The notes beneath the pieces were generated by a model. The model made no database searches. It saw only the letters and a list, made by a program, of their open reading frames with translations, and was not told where the DNA came from. Positions 18,226 through 25,770 of a DNA stretch of 64,000 bases are shown here, piece by piece. Source of the DNA: JAILZP01 sp037444185 (lineage in GTDB: Bacteria > Bacillota > Desulfotomaculia > Desulfotomaculales > Desulfocucumaceae); the NCBI GenBank assembly GCA_037444185.1, contig JBBIMW010000004.1:44630-108629 (forward strand), written 5' to 3'. Numbering within the stretch: the stretch's first letter is position 1; each line of letters starts with the position of its first letter. A program made the translations under genes and the position numbers.

Positions 18226-18239
18226 AAGAGGCATGGGCG

Positions 18240-18386
18240 TTAACGGGCTGACAGAAGCATGAAAATAAGCATACCGAGGGACGACATTGTAAAGAAGGTG
18301 AAAATAACAAGAAAAACCGGATCCACGGCCAACCTCCCCAGCCTGATCTTATGGATGTGTCTGTTTTTGCCCTGTTGTCCTTCCAT
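18240..18386 (-). CDS. Small single-span membrane protein, function unknown
   Basis: A 48-codon frame on the minus strand with ATG 18386 behind AAAGGAG at ideal spacing. The first ~24 residues are basic and hydrophilic (KNRHIHKIRLGRL), followed by one transmembrane helix (PVFLVIFTFFTMSSLGMLIFMLL). It lies antisense to the leader between glcF and the acyl-CoA ligase. I do not recognise the family. Evidence is the ribosome site plus the coherent membrane topology. Confidence 0.45.
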   Translation of the reverse strand: MEGQQGKNRHIHKIRLGRLAVDPVFLVIFTFFTMSSLGMLIFMLLSAR

Positions 18387-18536
18387 TGTTTTCTCCTTTA
18401 TGTTGTTATCTCCTTCCATTTCAAAAAAGAAGGATTTTCACCGCCTGGATAGAATAAAGACAGGTACAATTCACACGGGTCCGTAATACTGGAATCATCC
18501 ACTTCACGCCTGTTGGCGCGGCAAGGAGGTACCGAT

Positions 18537-20054
18537 ATGAATCTTCCGCTGAAGCTGGCCGAACAAAGTCGGATCAATCCCGACAAAGAAGCCGTGGTAT
18601 ATTGCGGTCAGAGGATTTCATATAAGGATCTTAACACCATGATTGACAAACTGGCCGGCGGGCTGGAGCAGAGCGGCATAAAGCCGGGGGACAGGGTGCT
18701 CCTGGTGATGGAGAATTGCCCGGAATTCATCATATCTTATTATGCCATAATCAAGATGAGGGGAATAGTGGTTCCAGTGAATCCTCATTACACCCTGAAC
18801 GAATTGAGCCTGATCATACTGGACGCCATGCCCTCGGCCGTGGTCACCAATCACCAGCTGACGCCTCTGTTCAAAAAGATAACCGCCGACATCCCCATCC
18901 CCCAGGGCGTTATTGCCACCGGGTACAGCGGCGGAGAAAAAGACGTCCGGTCCTTTGAAAAAATAATTGAATCCGGAGCGGACAATTGCAGCCTGGACAA
19001 AACCACCAACAGGCACGACGTGATAGAGCTTTTATATACTTCGGGCACCTCGGGCACCCCCAAGGGCGCCATGCTCACCCATAACAACCTTTACCAAAAC
19101 GCCCTGACCTTCGCCCAGTGCTGCAATATAACCTCATCGGACCGCTCGCTGCTGATTGCCCCGGCCCATCACGCCGCGGCCCAGACCTGCGTAATGAACA
19201 CCTCCCTTCTGGCGGGGGCCAGCCTGGTGGTGCACGAGGGGTGGAAGGGGCCGAAGCCCCTTCTGGAGGCCATCCAGAACGAAAGAATTACATTTTATTT
19301 CGGACCCCCCACCATGTACGCCCTGCTGGTCAAATATCCGGACATCGAAAAATACGACCTCAGTTCCTGGAGACTGGCATTCACCGGTGCCGCACCTACC
19401 CCGCCCGACGTTTTCAAAGCCTTTGAAGAAAAATTTGGATTGCGCCTTATAGAAGGCTACGGCCTTACCGAAACGTCCCCGGTGGCCACGGTGATGCCCG
19501 TGGACGGACTTTACAAGCCCGGTTCCATAGGACTTCCGCTGCCCGGAGTGGAGGTCGGGATAGTGGACTACGAAGACCGGGAAGTTCGTGTGAACCAAAT
19601 AGGTGAAATTGTCATCAGGGGACACAATGTAATGAAAGGATATTACAACCGCCCCGAGGAAACCGACTGGGTCACGAGGAACGGGTGGTTCCACACCGGT
19701 GACTTGGGCTATAAGGACAGCGACGGGTATTTTTTTATCGTGGACAGGAAAAAAGACCTCATCATAAGGGGCGGACTGAACATCCACCCCAGGGAAATAG
19801 AAGAGGTGCTGTATACCCACCCGGTGATATTCGACGCCGCCGTGGTGGGGGTGCCGGACCCCATCATGGGAGAAGAGGTAATGGCATTTGTCCTGCTGAG
19901 GGACGGCGGCCAGGCGACTCCCGGGGAAATTCAGCAGTTCTGCTCGGATAAACTGGCCCGGTATAAAATACCCAAATTTATCCGGTTCGTTGAGAATCTC
20001 CCCAAGACCACTTCGGGAAAGCTGCTGCGGGGAGAATTGTGCAAGATGATATGA
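18537..20054 (+). CDS. Acyl-CoA synthetase (AMP-forming), long/medium-chain type
   Basis: A 505-residue ANL-superfamily ligase with the P-loop-like YTSGTSGTPKGAML, the A4-A5 motif EGYGLTETSP, the hinge HTGDLGYKDSDGYFFIVDRKKDLII and the C-terminal catalytic Lys in KTTSGKLLRGE. It activates a carboxylate through an acyl-adenylate to acyl-CoA. ATG 18537 with AAGGAGGT eight bases upstream is preferred over the earlier in-frame codon at 18513. Substrate is not determinable; the downstream genes are not fatty-acid genes. Confidence 0.88.
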   Translation: MNLPLKLAEQSRINPDKEAVVYCGQRISYKDLNTMIDKLAGGLEQSGIKPGDRVLLVMENCPEFIISYYAIIKMRGIVVPVNPHYTLNELSLIILDAMPSAVVTNHQLTPLFKKITADIPIPQGVIATGYSGGEKDVRSFEKIIESGADNCSLDKTTNRHDVIELLYTSGTSGTPKGAMLTHNNLYQNALTFAQCCNITSSDRSLLIAPAHHAAAQTCVMNTSLLAGASLVVHEGWKGPKPLLEAIQNERITFYFGPPTMYALLVKYPDIEKYDLSSWRLAFTGAAPTPPDVFKAFEEKFGLRLIEGYGLTETSPVATVMPVDGLYKPGSIGLPLPGVEVGIVDYEDREVRVNQIGEIVIRGHNVMKGYYNRPEETDWVTRNGWFHTGDLGYKDSDGYFFIVDRKKDLIIRGGLNIHPREIEEVLYTHPVIFDAAVVGVPDPIMGEEVMAFVLLRDGGQATPGEIQQFCSDKLARYKIPKFIRFVENLPKTTSGKLLRGELCKMI

Positions 20055-20125
20055 ACAAATTCGACCTTCGAGAAACTGAATCCAGAATAAACACAAAATA
20101 AATTTTTAACCGTGGATGTGAAATA

Positions 20126-20154
20126 TTGCACAATGAAAACCCATGTGATATAGT
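20126..20154 (+). promoter_or_regulatory. Promoter of the TSUP permease operon
   Basis: TTGCAC (20126-20131) and TATAGT (20149-20154) with a 17-base spacer, ~150 bases before the TSUP start. The long leader carries a second good ribosome-like site (GGGGAGGTGAG, ~20219), without a convincing gene behind it. Confidence 0.5.
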
Positions 20155-20307
20155 TAAAATATCCACAAGGAAAGAGATAGAAGAAATTATATATGCTGCA
20201 ACCGGCAATGTTCTCCGCAGGGGAGGTGAGAAGGCAGTTGCGCAGCCGGAAAACAGCAGATGAAAAACCCGCTATGCATGTTTTTTCTGAGGAGGTTAGA
20301 ACAATCT

Positions 20308-21591
20308 ATGAGACAACTGTATGAATCAATGATGCATGCCTCCAGGGCGCACGCCCGGTGGGAGATTGAGGTCTCCAGGACGGTGTTCAGGGACCGCAAA
20401 AAAATGTTCATATTGCTGGTGCTGTTTTTGCCGGTGCTTATCCCCGCCATAGCACATGCGGCGGGGGCCCTGCCGGGCTATATCGGCGGCAAAACCTCAT
20501 ACGGCCCGTCCTTCTACACACCTGAAGTGTTCTACGGTTCCATAGCCATCGGCCTGGTGGCAGGATTAATCACAGGCTGCATAGGCGCAGGCGGGGGCTT
20601 CGTAATCACCCCGGCGCTGATGAGTCTGGGCGTAAAGGGAATTCTTGCCGTGGGCACTGATATGTTCCATATTTTTGCCAAGGCCATTATGGGCACCACC
20701 ATACACAAAAAGCTCGGCAACGTACATGTGGGCCTGGCTATAGCATTTCTGGTGGGCTCCGGCCTGGGGGTCACCGGCGGAGGTATCATTAACCGGGAGT
20801 TGTTCAACTATAACCCCATTTTAAGCAACCTGGTGATAAGCGCCATTTACGTAGTGATGCTTGGATTCCTCGGCTTTTATGCATTATATGACTATCTCAA
20901 GGCGGTAAAGAGCTCTTCCGCGTCAAAGGGCGACGCCCACGGCGGACCCACGGGACTAACCAATCTGGCCATAAAGGTGCAGTCCATCAACATTCCCCCA
21001 ATGATAAAATTCGATGAAGAAATCACCCCGGGCGGAAGAAGGGTTTCCGGTCTGTTTGTAGCTATTTGCGGCGCGGTGGTGGGCTTCATGGCGGCCATAC
21101 TGGGCGTGGGGGGAGGCTTCCTCACCTTCCCGGCCTTCGTTTACGTACTCGGTGTATCGTCTTTTACAACCGTCGGCACCGATATTTTGCAAATCATATT
21201 CACCGCGGGCTACGGTTCCATCGCTCAGTATGCCATATACGGCTACGTTTTCTACACCCTGGCCATGGGCATGCTGATCGGTTCCCTGCTGGGGGTGCAG
21301 CTTGGCGCAATCACCACCAAAGTTGTGCCCGGTGTAAAAATCAGGGCCTTTTACGCCATCGCCATCCTGGCCGGATTTGTCAACAGGCTGTTTGCCCTGC
21401 CGGAAAACCTCCAGCAGATGGATTACATCAAAATGGCGCCTGAAACATCAAAACTCATAGCCAATATTGGATCAGTCGTCTTTTTTGCCATTGTCGGCAT
21501 TTTCGCCGGCTGGATAATAATTACATTTATACGCAACATATCCAGGCTCAGGGAAGAGTCTGCAGTCGCCGGGAAAGGAGTGAGCCACTGA
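20308..21591 (+). CDS. TSUP (TauE/SafE) family membrane permease
   Basis: About 427 residues with eight to nine transmembrane helices and the two TSUP half-repeats: GLVAGLITGCIGAGGGFVITPAL (~80-100) and GAVVGFMAAILGVGGGFLTFPAF, each followed by V/I-GTD. TSUP proteins export or import sulfite, organosulfonates or sulfate-like anions. In a sulfate reducer a sulfate/sulfite role is plausible but inferred. An unusual ~45-residue cytoplasmic N-terminus precedes the first helix. ATG 20308 follows AGGAGG; an earlier ATG at 20260 has no ribosome site. Co-transcribed with the next gene (1-base gap). Confidence 0.85.
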   Translation: MRQLYESMMHASRAHARWEIEVSRTVFRDRKKMFILLVLFLPVLIPAIAHAAGALPGYIGGKTSYGPSFYTPEVFYGSIAIGLVAGLITGCIGAGGGFVITPALMSLGVKGILAVGTDMFHIFAKAIMGTTIHKKLGNVHVGLAIAFLVGSGLGVTGGGIINRELFNYNPILSNLVISAIYVVMLGFLGFYALYDYLKAVKSSSASKGDAHGGPTGLTNLAIKVQSINIPPMIKFDEEITPGGRRVSGLFVAICGAVVGFMAAILGVGGGFLTFPAFVYVLGVSSFTTVGTDILQIIFTAGYGSIAQYAIYGYVFYTLAMGMLIGSLLGVQLGAITTKVVPGVKIRAFYAIAILAGFVNRLFALPENLQQMDYIKMAPETSKLIANIGSVVFFAIVGIFAGWIIITFIRNISRLREESAVAGKGVSH

Positions 21592-21592
21592 C

Positions 21593-22303
21593 ATGGTGAG
21601 AAACAGCAAAACATTTGCCCTTGGGATGGCATTAATGTTATCATTTATCGGTGTTTTCGCCTTGATAATGTCTCCCTTCTTCGGCAACGGCAGGACCGGT
21701 CTCAATTATGCGGACGATATGTTCAACTCTCTTTCCAAGGGTTCTGCATACTTCATCAAGGAGGAGTCCACCAGGGCGGAAAAACAGATCGGCAACAGCA
21801 TCAACGTCACAATAAAGGCCACCGACAAGGCCGAGTCCGAAAGATGGAACAAGTTATTTTCAACGGCCGGCGCCTCCGTTAAAGTTGACGATGTGAAAGT
21901 GACGGTTCAGGGCGACCTGGGCAAAATAATGAAAGAAACCCTGGCCGACAGCGACGCTTTGTATCACAACAATGGGGGTAGCATTAAAAACAAGTACGGT
22001 TACGAAGCCAGGGAGGCAATGTACGCTTGGTACACAGCTTACAGGAAAATCGACAGGGAGCTGAAAATACAGCAGAGGTTCAAGGAGTCTAGCGCCATAA
22101 ACAATGTCACCATGAAAGCCATTGAACCTGCATACAACTTTTACAACATTGAAATTAAATATGTTAAAGATTATATCCCAACTGTTTCCTTTATGCTGAT
22201 TTTCTACGTGATATACACGTTATGGTTCGGCTTTGCAATATATTACCTGTGTGATGGAGTGGGCATCACCACCAGCAAGGCTGCCAAAAAATCAGAGGCA
22301 TAG
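21593..22303 (+). CDS. Two-span membrane protein paired with the TSUP permease, function unknown
   Basis: A 236-residue protein with one N-terminal helix (FALGMALMLSFIGVFALIM, ~8-26), a ~165-residue outside loop rich in Lys/Glu and Asp with coiled-coil character, and one C-terminal helix (VSFMLIFYVIYTLWFGFAIYYL). Starting one base after the permease stop, it is almost certainly translationally coupled to it and may be an accessory subunit. I do not recognise a named family. The terminator at 22339 closes the operon. Confidence 0.75.
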   Translation: MVRNSKTFALGMALMLSFIGVFALIMSPFFGNGRTGLNYADDMFNSLSKGSAYFIKEESTRAEKQIGNSINVTIKATDKAESERWNKLFSTAGASVKVDDVKVTVQGDLGKIMKETLADSDALYHNNGGSIKNKYGYEAREAMYAWYTAYRKIDRELKIQQRFKESSAINNVTMKAIEPAYNFYNIEIKYVKDYIPTVSFMLIFYVIYTLWFGFAIYYLCDGVGITTSKAAKKSEA

Positions 22304-22338
22304 GGCGGTGACGGAACAGTGTTCGATTTTTCTGATTG

Positions 22339-22379
22339 GGACCCGGGTCGGCCGAAAGGCTGCGCCTGGGTCTTTTTTA
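22339..22379 (+). terminator. Rho-independent terminator of the TSUP operon
   Basis: GGACCCGGGTCGGCC and GGCTGCGCCTGGGTC form a long imperfect GC-rich stem with a GAAA loop, followed by TTTTTT. From 22380 to 22617 I see no gene; the stretch turns AT-rich and carries two TTGACA hexamers (22513, 22539) that may serve the small gene at 22618. Confidence 0.85.
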
Positions 22380-22617
22380 TCAACCCGCAGTTCCCCTGAC
22401 AGTCCTTTGCCAGAAAATATAAAATGGCCCCGATGGTTTTTCTCTTCCATTTTCTTATAGTTGTGAATTATTAGACTACAAATGAGCGCCGGTCGGTTGA
22501 CTTTTTATGCATTTGACATTCTTATTATTGTAAAAAATTTGACAGATAATTATATTAATATAAAGATGCCAATGGCAATTTGTTATTCATATAAATTACC
22601 AGAAGGAGGATTGTATT

Positions 22618-22773
22618 ATGCACAGCCTGACCAAACTAATAAGAATATTTGCTGATAGGTTTATGGACTATGCAAATATAGGGTTTCGCTATATTGATAT
22701 ACCAACATACAATACTAAGCTATTCTATAGTAATGACGCAGTGGAATCTGGCAAAAAAAGAATTTCTGCATAG
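22618..22773 (+). CDS. AT-rich 51-residue hypothetical protein
   Basis: ATG 22618 follows an excellent AAGGAGG site eight bases upstream. The product is basic and aromatic (several Tyr and Phe: RFMDYANIGFRYIDIP), without Cys or a membrane segment. Codon use is much more AT-rich than the surrounding genes, suggesting acquired DNA. A repeat element starts five bases after its stop. No family is recognisable. Confidence 0.5.
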   Translation: MHSLTKLIRIFADRFMDYANIGFRYIDIPTYNTKLFYSNDAVESGKKRISA

Positions 22774-22777
22774 AAGG

Positions 22778-22925
22778 ATTGCTGCAAAACCCGTTTTTAC
22801 GGCATCAAAAGATATGGTCTGATACAGCCAAAGGGTGTTCAAGAAGTTCCAGATGCAAGGCACGGCAAAGCTTTGGGCGAAGGCGCACTGGTAATGAGCT
22901 GGAGCAGAAAAGCCGCCGCAACGTA
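22778..22925. repeat. Dispersed inverted-repeat element, copy C (reverse orientation)
   Basis: On the minus strand this matches copy B (57181-57362): the core CTTGCATCTGG and GCGGCGGCTTTT segments and the tail with ATGAGTTTTACAG-like sequence are recognisable, with more divergence than between A and B. The outer ~20 bases of the core are lost beyond 22925. The stretch 22926-23099 contains no gene I can support. Confidence 0.65.
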
Positions 22926-23099
22926 TTTGATAAGCTCCGGTCTTTTCTCGCTCGGAGCTTATTTCTTTTTATGGACCATTAAAAAAGACAAAAACAATCT
23001 TGCACTTTTAATCTGCATGTGAGAAAATAAACTATGGATTGTGACTTCCCTCACATATGCTTCACGCCAGGACAATGTTGCTTACAGAAAAGGGGAGAT

Positions 23100-23732
23100 A
23101 TGCAGGTGCAATTCGTGAGCCCCAAGGAGATACGAAACAATTATCCTTTATACTGGCTGGCCCCCACAGCGGACCAAAAAATACGGAGAATAAGCACGGA
23201 AAGCTTGTTGCGGAGCGCGCAAAAACATGGCGGTAAAAATAATGTTATTAAATACCCGGCAATAACCGGAATATATAAGAAATTGTTGCCATTAATAGGG
23301 CTTGCTCCCTGGAAGAAGGATTCGGCGGCCATCCGCATAGCCCGGCTAAAAGATAGCGTTTTTATTGAAAAAGGGGCTCTAAAGCTTAAGCTAGCCTTTT
23401 TATTAAAGTTGGAATGCGTTACGGTTAACATCAGGGAATACGACTATATATCGTTAACAGGAAGAATGCATATTCAAAGAAAAAAGGATATCGATATGGC
23501 CGGAGTTGCGCGAATTGACGGAACCGGGCATGACTATTACGGAATCAGCCCGGCACACGCAGAGGTGCTTATCCGTAATCACAGAGTTACCCTAACTGAG
23601 CAGGCATTGCCGGCGGCGCAACTGTCCACGAACGGCACGGGACAGAAAAATTATAACCGGGAACAGGGTTTTTTATCATTTCCGGAGAAGAATAAGATCG
23701 GGGAGGTGAGAAAATGCCGGAAGCATCTCTGA
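23100..23732 (+). CDS. Hypothetical protein, about 210 residues
   Basis: A basic protein with no signal peptide, no Cys-rich motif and no recognised domain. The segment IARLKDSVFIEKGALKLKLAFLLKLECVTVNIREYDYI looks like a short beta-rich domain. Candidate starts are ATG 23034 and ATG 23100; the latter follows GGGGAG closely. The 3' end overlaps the ylbF start by 19 bases and includes its ribosome site, suggesting coupling. The frame is open over 230 codons, which supports a real gene, but the last ~40 residues look low in conservation-type features. Confidence 0.5.
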   Translation: MQVQFVSPKEIRNNYPLYWLAPTADQKIRRISTESLLRSAQKHGGKNNVIKYPAITGIYKKLLPLIGLAPWKKDSAAIRIARLKDSVFIEKGALKLKLAFLLKLECVTVNIREYDYISLTGRMHIQRKKDIDMAGVARIDGTGHDYYGISPAHAEVLIRNHRVTLTEQALPAAQLSTNGTGQKNYNREQGFLSFPEKNKIGEVRKCRKHL

Positions 23733-24070
23733 TCGACGAAGTTTTGGGGAAATGCATTGAACTGGGCAGGATTGTGGCCCGGACGGATGAATATAAAAAA
23801 ATGAAAAAGGCGGAACATGATCTGCTCCATAATGCAGAAGCCCGCCAACTGATGGAGGACTTGCAGCAGCTGCAGCACGACCAGCTGAAAAAGCAGATGG
23901 CCGGGATTGATCTTACGGACGGAGAAAAAAAGAAACTGGCCGAGGCGGAAAGGGTGGCCGTGCAGCACCCCGTGGTAAGGGCTTCCCACGTGGCCAACGC
24001 CGATTTCCAGGACTTAATGAAGGAAATAAGCAAAAAAATAAGGGAAGGCATCAAGCACACCGAATCGTAA
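23714..24070 (+). CDS. YlbF/YmcA family protein
   Basis: A 118-residue all-helical protein of the Com_YlbF family: MPEASLIDEVLGKCIELGRIVARTDEYKKMKKAEHDL and the later QHPVVRASHVANADFQDLMKEI. In Bacillus, YlbF and YmcA act with YaaT in the Y-complex that affects RNase Y specificity, competence, biofilm and sporulation. GGGGAGGTGAGAAA precedes the ATG. A terminator follows at 24091. Confidence 0.8.
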   Translation: MPEASLIDEVLGKCIELGRIVARTDEYKKMKKAEHDLLHNAEARQLMEDLQQLQHDQLKKQMAGIDLTDGEKKKLAEAERVAVQHPVVRASHVANADFQDLMKEISKKIREGIKHTES

Positions 24071-24090
24071 GGCTGAATGCCAACAAAAAA

Positions 24091-24115
24091 ATCAGGACTC
24101 AAATCCTGATTTTTG
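24091..24115. terminator. Terminator between ylbF and hdrB
   Basis: ATCAGGA/TCCTGAT stem with a six-base loop, followed by TTTTTGT on the plus strand and preceded by AAAAAAA, so it can act on both the ylbF transcript and the converging hdrB transcript. Confidence 0.75.
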
Positions 24116-24156
24116 TATTTATATGACTTTATCCGCTCAACAGAGCCGCCGCCTTT

Positions 24157-25038
24157 TCAGGATTTAACGCCCACCGCTGCCAGCGCCGGGTATGGAGAAA
24201 CAATATTGTATTTCAGCGCCCAGGTGGTGGGCGGCAGATCAAAGGCGACAGCCATCAGCTGGGTGATAAAAAGGGCCGGCATGGAAGTATCCAGTTTGTG
24301 GTGCTGCCTCACCTTGCCCTGGTATGCGTCCATGTTCATCTGGCACATGGGGCATGGTGTCACCATAATCTGGGCATTGTCATCAAGGGCGCTTTTAATG
24401 ATATTATAGCAGGAACCCGTGGTAATTTCCGGCCTGGTAATGGAATGTGAACTGCCACAGCAGCGGGCCTTCATCGGAAACTTCACGGGGATGGCGCCCA
24501 GGGCCTCGATTATCCGGTCCATGAACACGGGCTGCTCCGGATCGTCAAACTCCCAGGGAAACACCCGGGGGGTCTGGCAGCCCACGTAGCCGGCCACCCT
24601 CAGCCCGGTGAGGGGATTCTTCACCTTTGACCGGATTTTATCAAACCCAATGTCCTTAACCAGCATCTCTATTATCTGCCGCACCTTGAGGGTGCCGTTG
24701 TACCTCAATCCTGCAGCTCCCAGGGCCTCATTGGCCATAGCCCGGAAATGATCGTCCTCAATGAATTTTCTGTTGACCAGGGCCAGATTCATGTAACAGG
24801 AACTGCAGGGAACCAGTATATCCTGTCCCTTCTGCTCGGCCAGGGCCAGATTACGGGCGGCCAGCACCTGGGCGGGATAATCTCCCACCACACCCGACGC
24901 AACTGTGGCCCCGCAGCAGTTCCAGTCGTGAATCTCGTCAATGCCGATGTCCAGGGCCTCAGCCACCGCCTCAAAGGATTTCAGGTACGGGACCGCTGCC
25001 CCTTCCATGGAACAGCCCGGATAAAAGCTGTATCTCAT
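24157..25038 (-). CDS. hdrB: Heterodisulfide reductase subunit B homologue of the Apr-linked Qmo/Hdr complex
   Basis: About 293 residues with two cysteine-rich CCG domains: WNCCGATVASGV ... PCSSCYMNL in the N-terminal half and RCCGSSHSITRP ... PCPMCQMNM in the C-terminal half, the ligands of the non-cubane [4Fe-4S] pair in HdrB. In methanogens these clusters cleave CoM-S-S-CoB; here the subunit probably takes electrons from menaquinol or a dithiol/disulfide partner and passes them to QmoAB. ATG 25038 follows AAGGAGG inside the end of hdrC. It closes the sat-apr-qmo-hdr block. Confidence 0.9.
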   Translation of the reverse strand: MRYSFYPGCSMEGAAVPYLKSFEAVAEALDIGIDEIHDWNCCGATVASGVVGDYPAQVLAARNLALAEQKGQDILVPCSSCYMNLALVNRKFIEDDHFRAMANEALGAAGLRYNGTLKVRQIIEMLVKDIGFDKIRSKVKNPLTGLRVAGYVGCQTPRVFPWEFDDPEQPVFMDRIIEALGAIPVKFPMKARCCGSSHSITRPEITTGSCYNIIKSALDDNAQIMVTPCPMCQMNMDAYQGKVRQHHKLDTSMPALFITQLMAVAFDLPPTTWALKYNIVSPYPALAAVGVKS

Positions 25039-25041
25039 CAC

Positions 25042-25629
25042 CTAACCTCCTTTATGCGTCTGCGCCTGGGCCCTTTCAATCAAAGCGTGCACACCCTTGA
25101 TGCCCTTTACCCCTTTGGGTGGCTTTAAAGGCAGGCGGCTGTGTTTCATCATTTCCATTCCCAGGTCCTTCATCTCAAAGCCCTTTCTGATCTCACTCCA
25201 GCCCCGCTTCAGGTAATACCTGGCCATCAAACCCCCCTCGAACACCCGCCCCCTGTTCAGGATCTCGGCCCAAAACGCCTGATAGAAGGTGGCCTGGGGC
25301 GGATTGGTGTAACCCATTTTTATGGCGTGGCTCTTAAGGTCATGCATAACGTCCACCAGAGGAATCCCCCTGGGGCACCTGACCTTGCACATCAGGCAGG
25401 TGCTGCACATCCACATTGTATTTGCCCTGAAAAACTCCTCCCTCTTCCCCGCCCTCATCAATAAAAACAGCTCCCGGGGCGAAAAGTCCATTTCCCCCCT
25501 GGTGGCGCATGACACGTCGCACATTCCGCACTGCATGCATTTTTTTATATGCGGACCGCTTTCAAGACTAAAGATTTCCTTAGCAAATTCCGTTTCGTAC
25601 TTCAACGGCTCAGAGGAAACATTACTCAT
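25042..25629 (-). CDS. hdrC: Heterodisulfide reductase subunit C homologue
   Basis: A 195-residue ferredoxin-type subunit with two [4Fe-4S] motifs, CMQCGMCDVSC (~32-42) and CSTCLMCKVRCPRG (~74-87), and the helical tail typical of HdrC. It links HdrB to the HdrA-like QmoA/QmoB. In Gram-positive sulfate reducers hdrCB replaces the membrane subunit gene qmoC after qmoAB, and that is what is seen here. No transmembrane helices are present, so how the complex meets the quinone pool is open. Confidence 0.9.
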   Translation of the reverse strand: MSNVSSEPLKYETEFAKEIFSLESGPHIKKCMQCGMCDVSCATRGEMDFSPRELFLLMRAGKREEFFRANTMWMCSTCLMCKVRCPRGIPLVDVMHDLKSHAIKMGYTNPPQATFYQAFWAEILNRGRVFEGGLMARYYLKRGWSEIRKGFEMKDLGMEMMKHSRLPLKPPKGVKGIKGVHALIERAQAQTHKGG

Positions 25630-25770
25630 CTATCTATGCTCCTTTGGCCAAAATGTTTTTCGGAATGAATATATGGGCTTCAGGACGGCCGGACGGCCGC
25701 CCCTTCAACCCAGGTCGAACGCAGCCCGGGGCCCGTTCATCCATTAAAGATCCACTCAAAAAATACCTTA

